Assembly (NCBI RefSeq): GCF_024641065.1
Contig: NZ_JAHEDV010000001.1
Span: 310,001 to 374,000 of the forward strand
DNA length: 64,000 nt
Direction: 5' to 3'
DNA from: Rhodoluna sp.
GTDB taxonomy: Bacteria > Actinomycetota > Actinomycetes > Actinomycetales > Microbacteriaceae
Under the pieces are notes generated by a model. It was not told the DNA's origin, searched no databases, and was given only the letters and a program-made list of their open reading frames with translations. Below, in pieces: positions 63,173-64,000 of this stretch. Both the position numbers and the translations under genes were made by a program. Positions within the stretch are counted from its first letter, which is position 1. Each line of letters begins with the position of its first letter.

Positions 63173-64000
63173 TTAGCTATTGGCTTTTTCAATCAAGAGC
63201 TCACGAACGCGGCCTGCATCAGCTGAACCCTTCATTGCCTTCATAACCGCGCCGATTACCGCGCCTGCTGCCTGCATGCGACCCTCACGAATAGCATCAA
63301 GCACGTCTGGTTGCCCCGCAAGAGCAGCATCAATTGCTGCGATTAGCGCGCCGTCGTCAGAAACCACTTCAAGACCGCGGGCAGTAACTACCTCTGCAGG
63401 GCTACCCTCGCCAGCAAGCACGTAAGTCAAAACCTCGCGGGCCAGGCGGTCATTAATCTTGCCCGCCTCAATAAGTGCTGCAAGTTCGGCAACCTGAGCG
63501 CCTGAAATTGGCAATTCGGTTACGTTCTGGTCTTGCGAGTTAGCAATACGAGCAAGCTCACCAGTCCACCACTTACGGGCGTCCTGAGGTTTAGCTCCGG
63601 CCGAAACAGTTTCTTCAATCTGATCTAGCAAATCAGCATTAACTACGTCTCTGAACTCAAGGTCAGCGAAGCCCCATTCAGCCTGAACACGCTTGCGGCG
63701 TGCAGCTGGCTGCTCCGGAAGCTTGGCACGAAGTTCTTCGATCCACTCTTTAGATGGCTGAACCGGCACCAAGTCTGGCTCTGGAAAGTAGCGGTAGTCA
63801 TCGGCGTCAGACTTAGGTCTACCCGAACTGGTTGCGCCCTTGTCTTCGTGCCAGTGACGAGTCTCTTGAATGATCGCCGTACCCTTAGCCAAAAGAGCTG
63901 CCTGGCGCTGGATCTCGTAACGCACAGCGCGCTCAATCGAGCGAAGCGAGTTTACGTTCTTGGTTTCAGTTCTGGTTCCAAGCTTTTCTTGACCGTGCGG
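63173..64000 (-). CDS. gatB: Asp/Glu-tRNA(Asn/Gln) amidotransferase subunit B (partial, 5' end outside window)
   Basis: GatB amidates misacylated tRNA within the GatCAB complex. The frame is open through the window edge and reads GQEKLGTRTETKNVNSLRS near the edge, then IERAVRYEIQRQ, RYFPEPDLVPV and the C-terminal YqeY-like helical domain with QVAELAALIEAGKIND and REGRMQAAGAVIGAVMK. About 276 residues are visible, missing the N-terminal half. The ATG at 63925 is internal and not a true start. Confidence 0.96.
   Translation of the reverse strand, partial: PHGQEKLGTRTETKNVNSLRSIERAVRYEIQRQAALLAKGTAIIQETRHWHEDKGATSSGRPKSDADDYRYFPEPDLVPVQPSKEWIEELRAKLPEQPAARRKRVQAEWGFADLEFRDVVNADLLDQIEETVSAGAKPQDARKWWTGELARIANSQDQNVTELPISGAQVAELAALIEAGKINDRLAREVLTYVLAGEGSPAEVVTARGLEVVSDDGALIAAIDAALAGQPDVLDAIREGRMQAAGAVIGAVMKAMKGSADAGRVRELLIEKANS

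Overview
The window looks like a stretch of a small, streamlined actinobacterial chromosome, most likely Microbacteriaceae. Base composition is around 50% GC by eye, low for that family. The gene neighbourhoods are classic actinobacterial ones: rne-rplU-rpmA-obg-proB-proA-nadD-rsfS, ndk-DUF4233-folC-ileS, tig-clpP1-clpP2-clpX, ClpP1 and ClpP2 paralogues, and a mycobacterial-type RpiB. Genes overlap or sit a few bases apart, GTG and TTG starts are common, and many gene ends carry near-symmetric hairpin terminators. Low GC plus compactness suggests a freshwater Luna-type lineage (Rhodoluna/Aquiluna-like), but that placement is inference. No insertion sequence, prophage, integrase or CRISPR array was seen. 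Layout: 1-1.9 kb, cydAB (cytochrome bd), cut at the left edge. 2-7.4 kb, DedA, SRAP/HMCES, a YdeI-family protein, then a perfect LexA box in front of DUF6504-dnaE2, an SOS mutagenesis cassette. 7.4-11.2 kb, a Bax1-like membrane protein, an esterase, a DODA-type dioxygenase, deoC, a DUF167 protein, an RpiB-like protein and tRNA-Ala. 11.2-19.8 kb, a long minus-strand housekeeping block from RNase E to RsfS. 20-28.9 kb, VKOR, ndk, folC, ileS and valS. 28.9-33.3 kb, ClpXP1P2, trigger factor, tRNA-Pro and tRNA-Gly. 33.3-45.9 kb, Fpg/Nei, rpiB, an antiporter, pepN, mscS, glbO, a thioesterase, ettA with an unusual leader, ssb, msrA, an aldo/keto reductase and thioredoxin. 46-57.8 kb is the accessory-looking part: a secreted collagen-like protein whose C-terminus resembles phage tail-fibre domains, a co-transcribed four-helix membrane protein, a glutathione peroxidase, a Ser/Pro-rich secreted protein with a DUF2752 partner, tRNA-Arg, and a 2233-residue surface protein with a cysteine-paired N-terminal region and nine tandem putative-Ig repeats. 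57.8-64 kb, argG, an RND permease, orn, tRNA-His and the 3' part of gatB. The 46-57 kb surface locus is the best place to look for new biology. The SOS cassette and the ettA leader come next.
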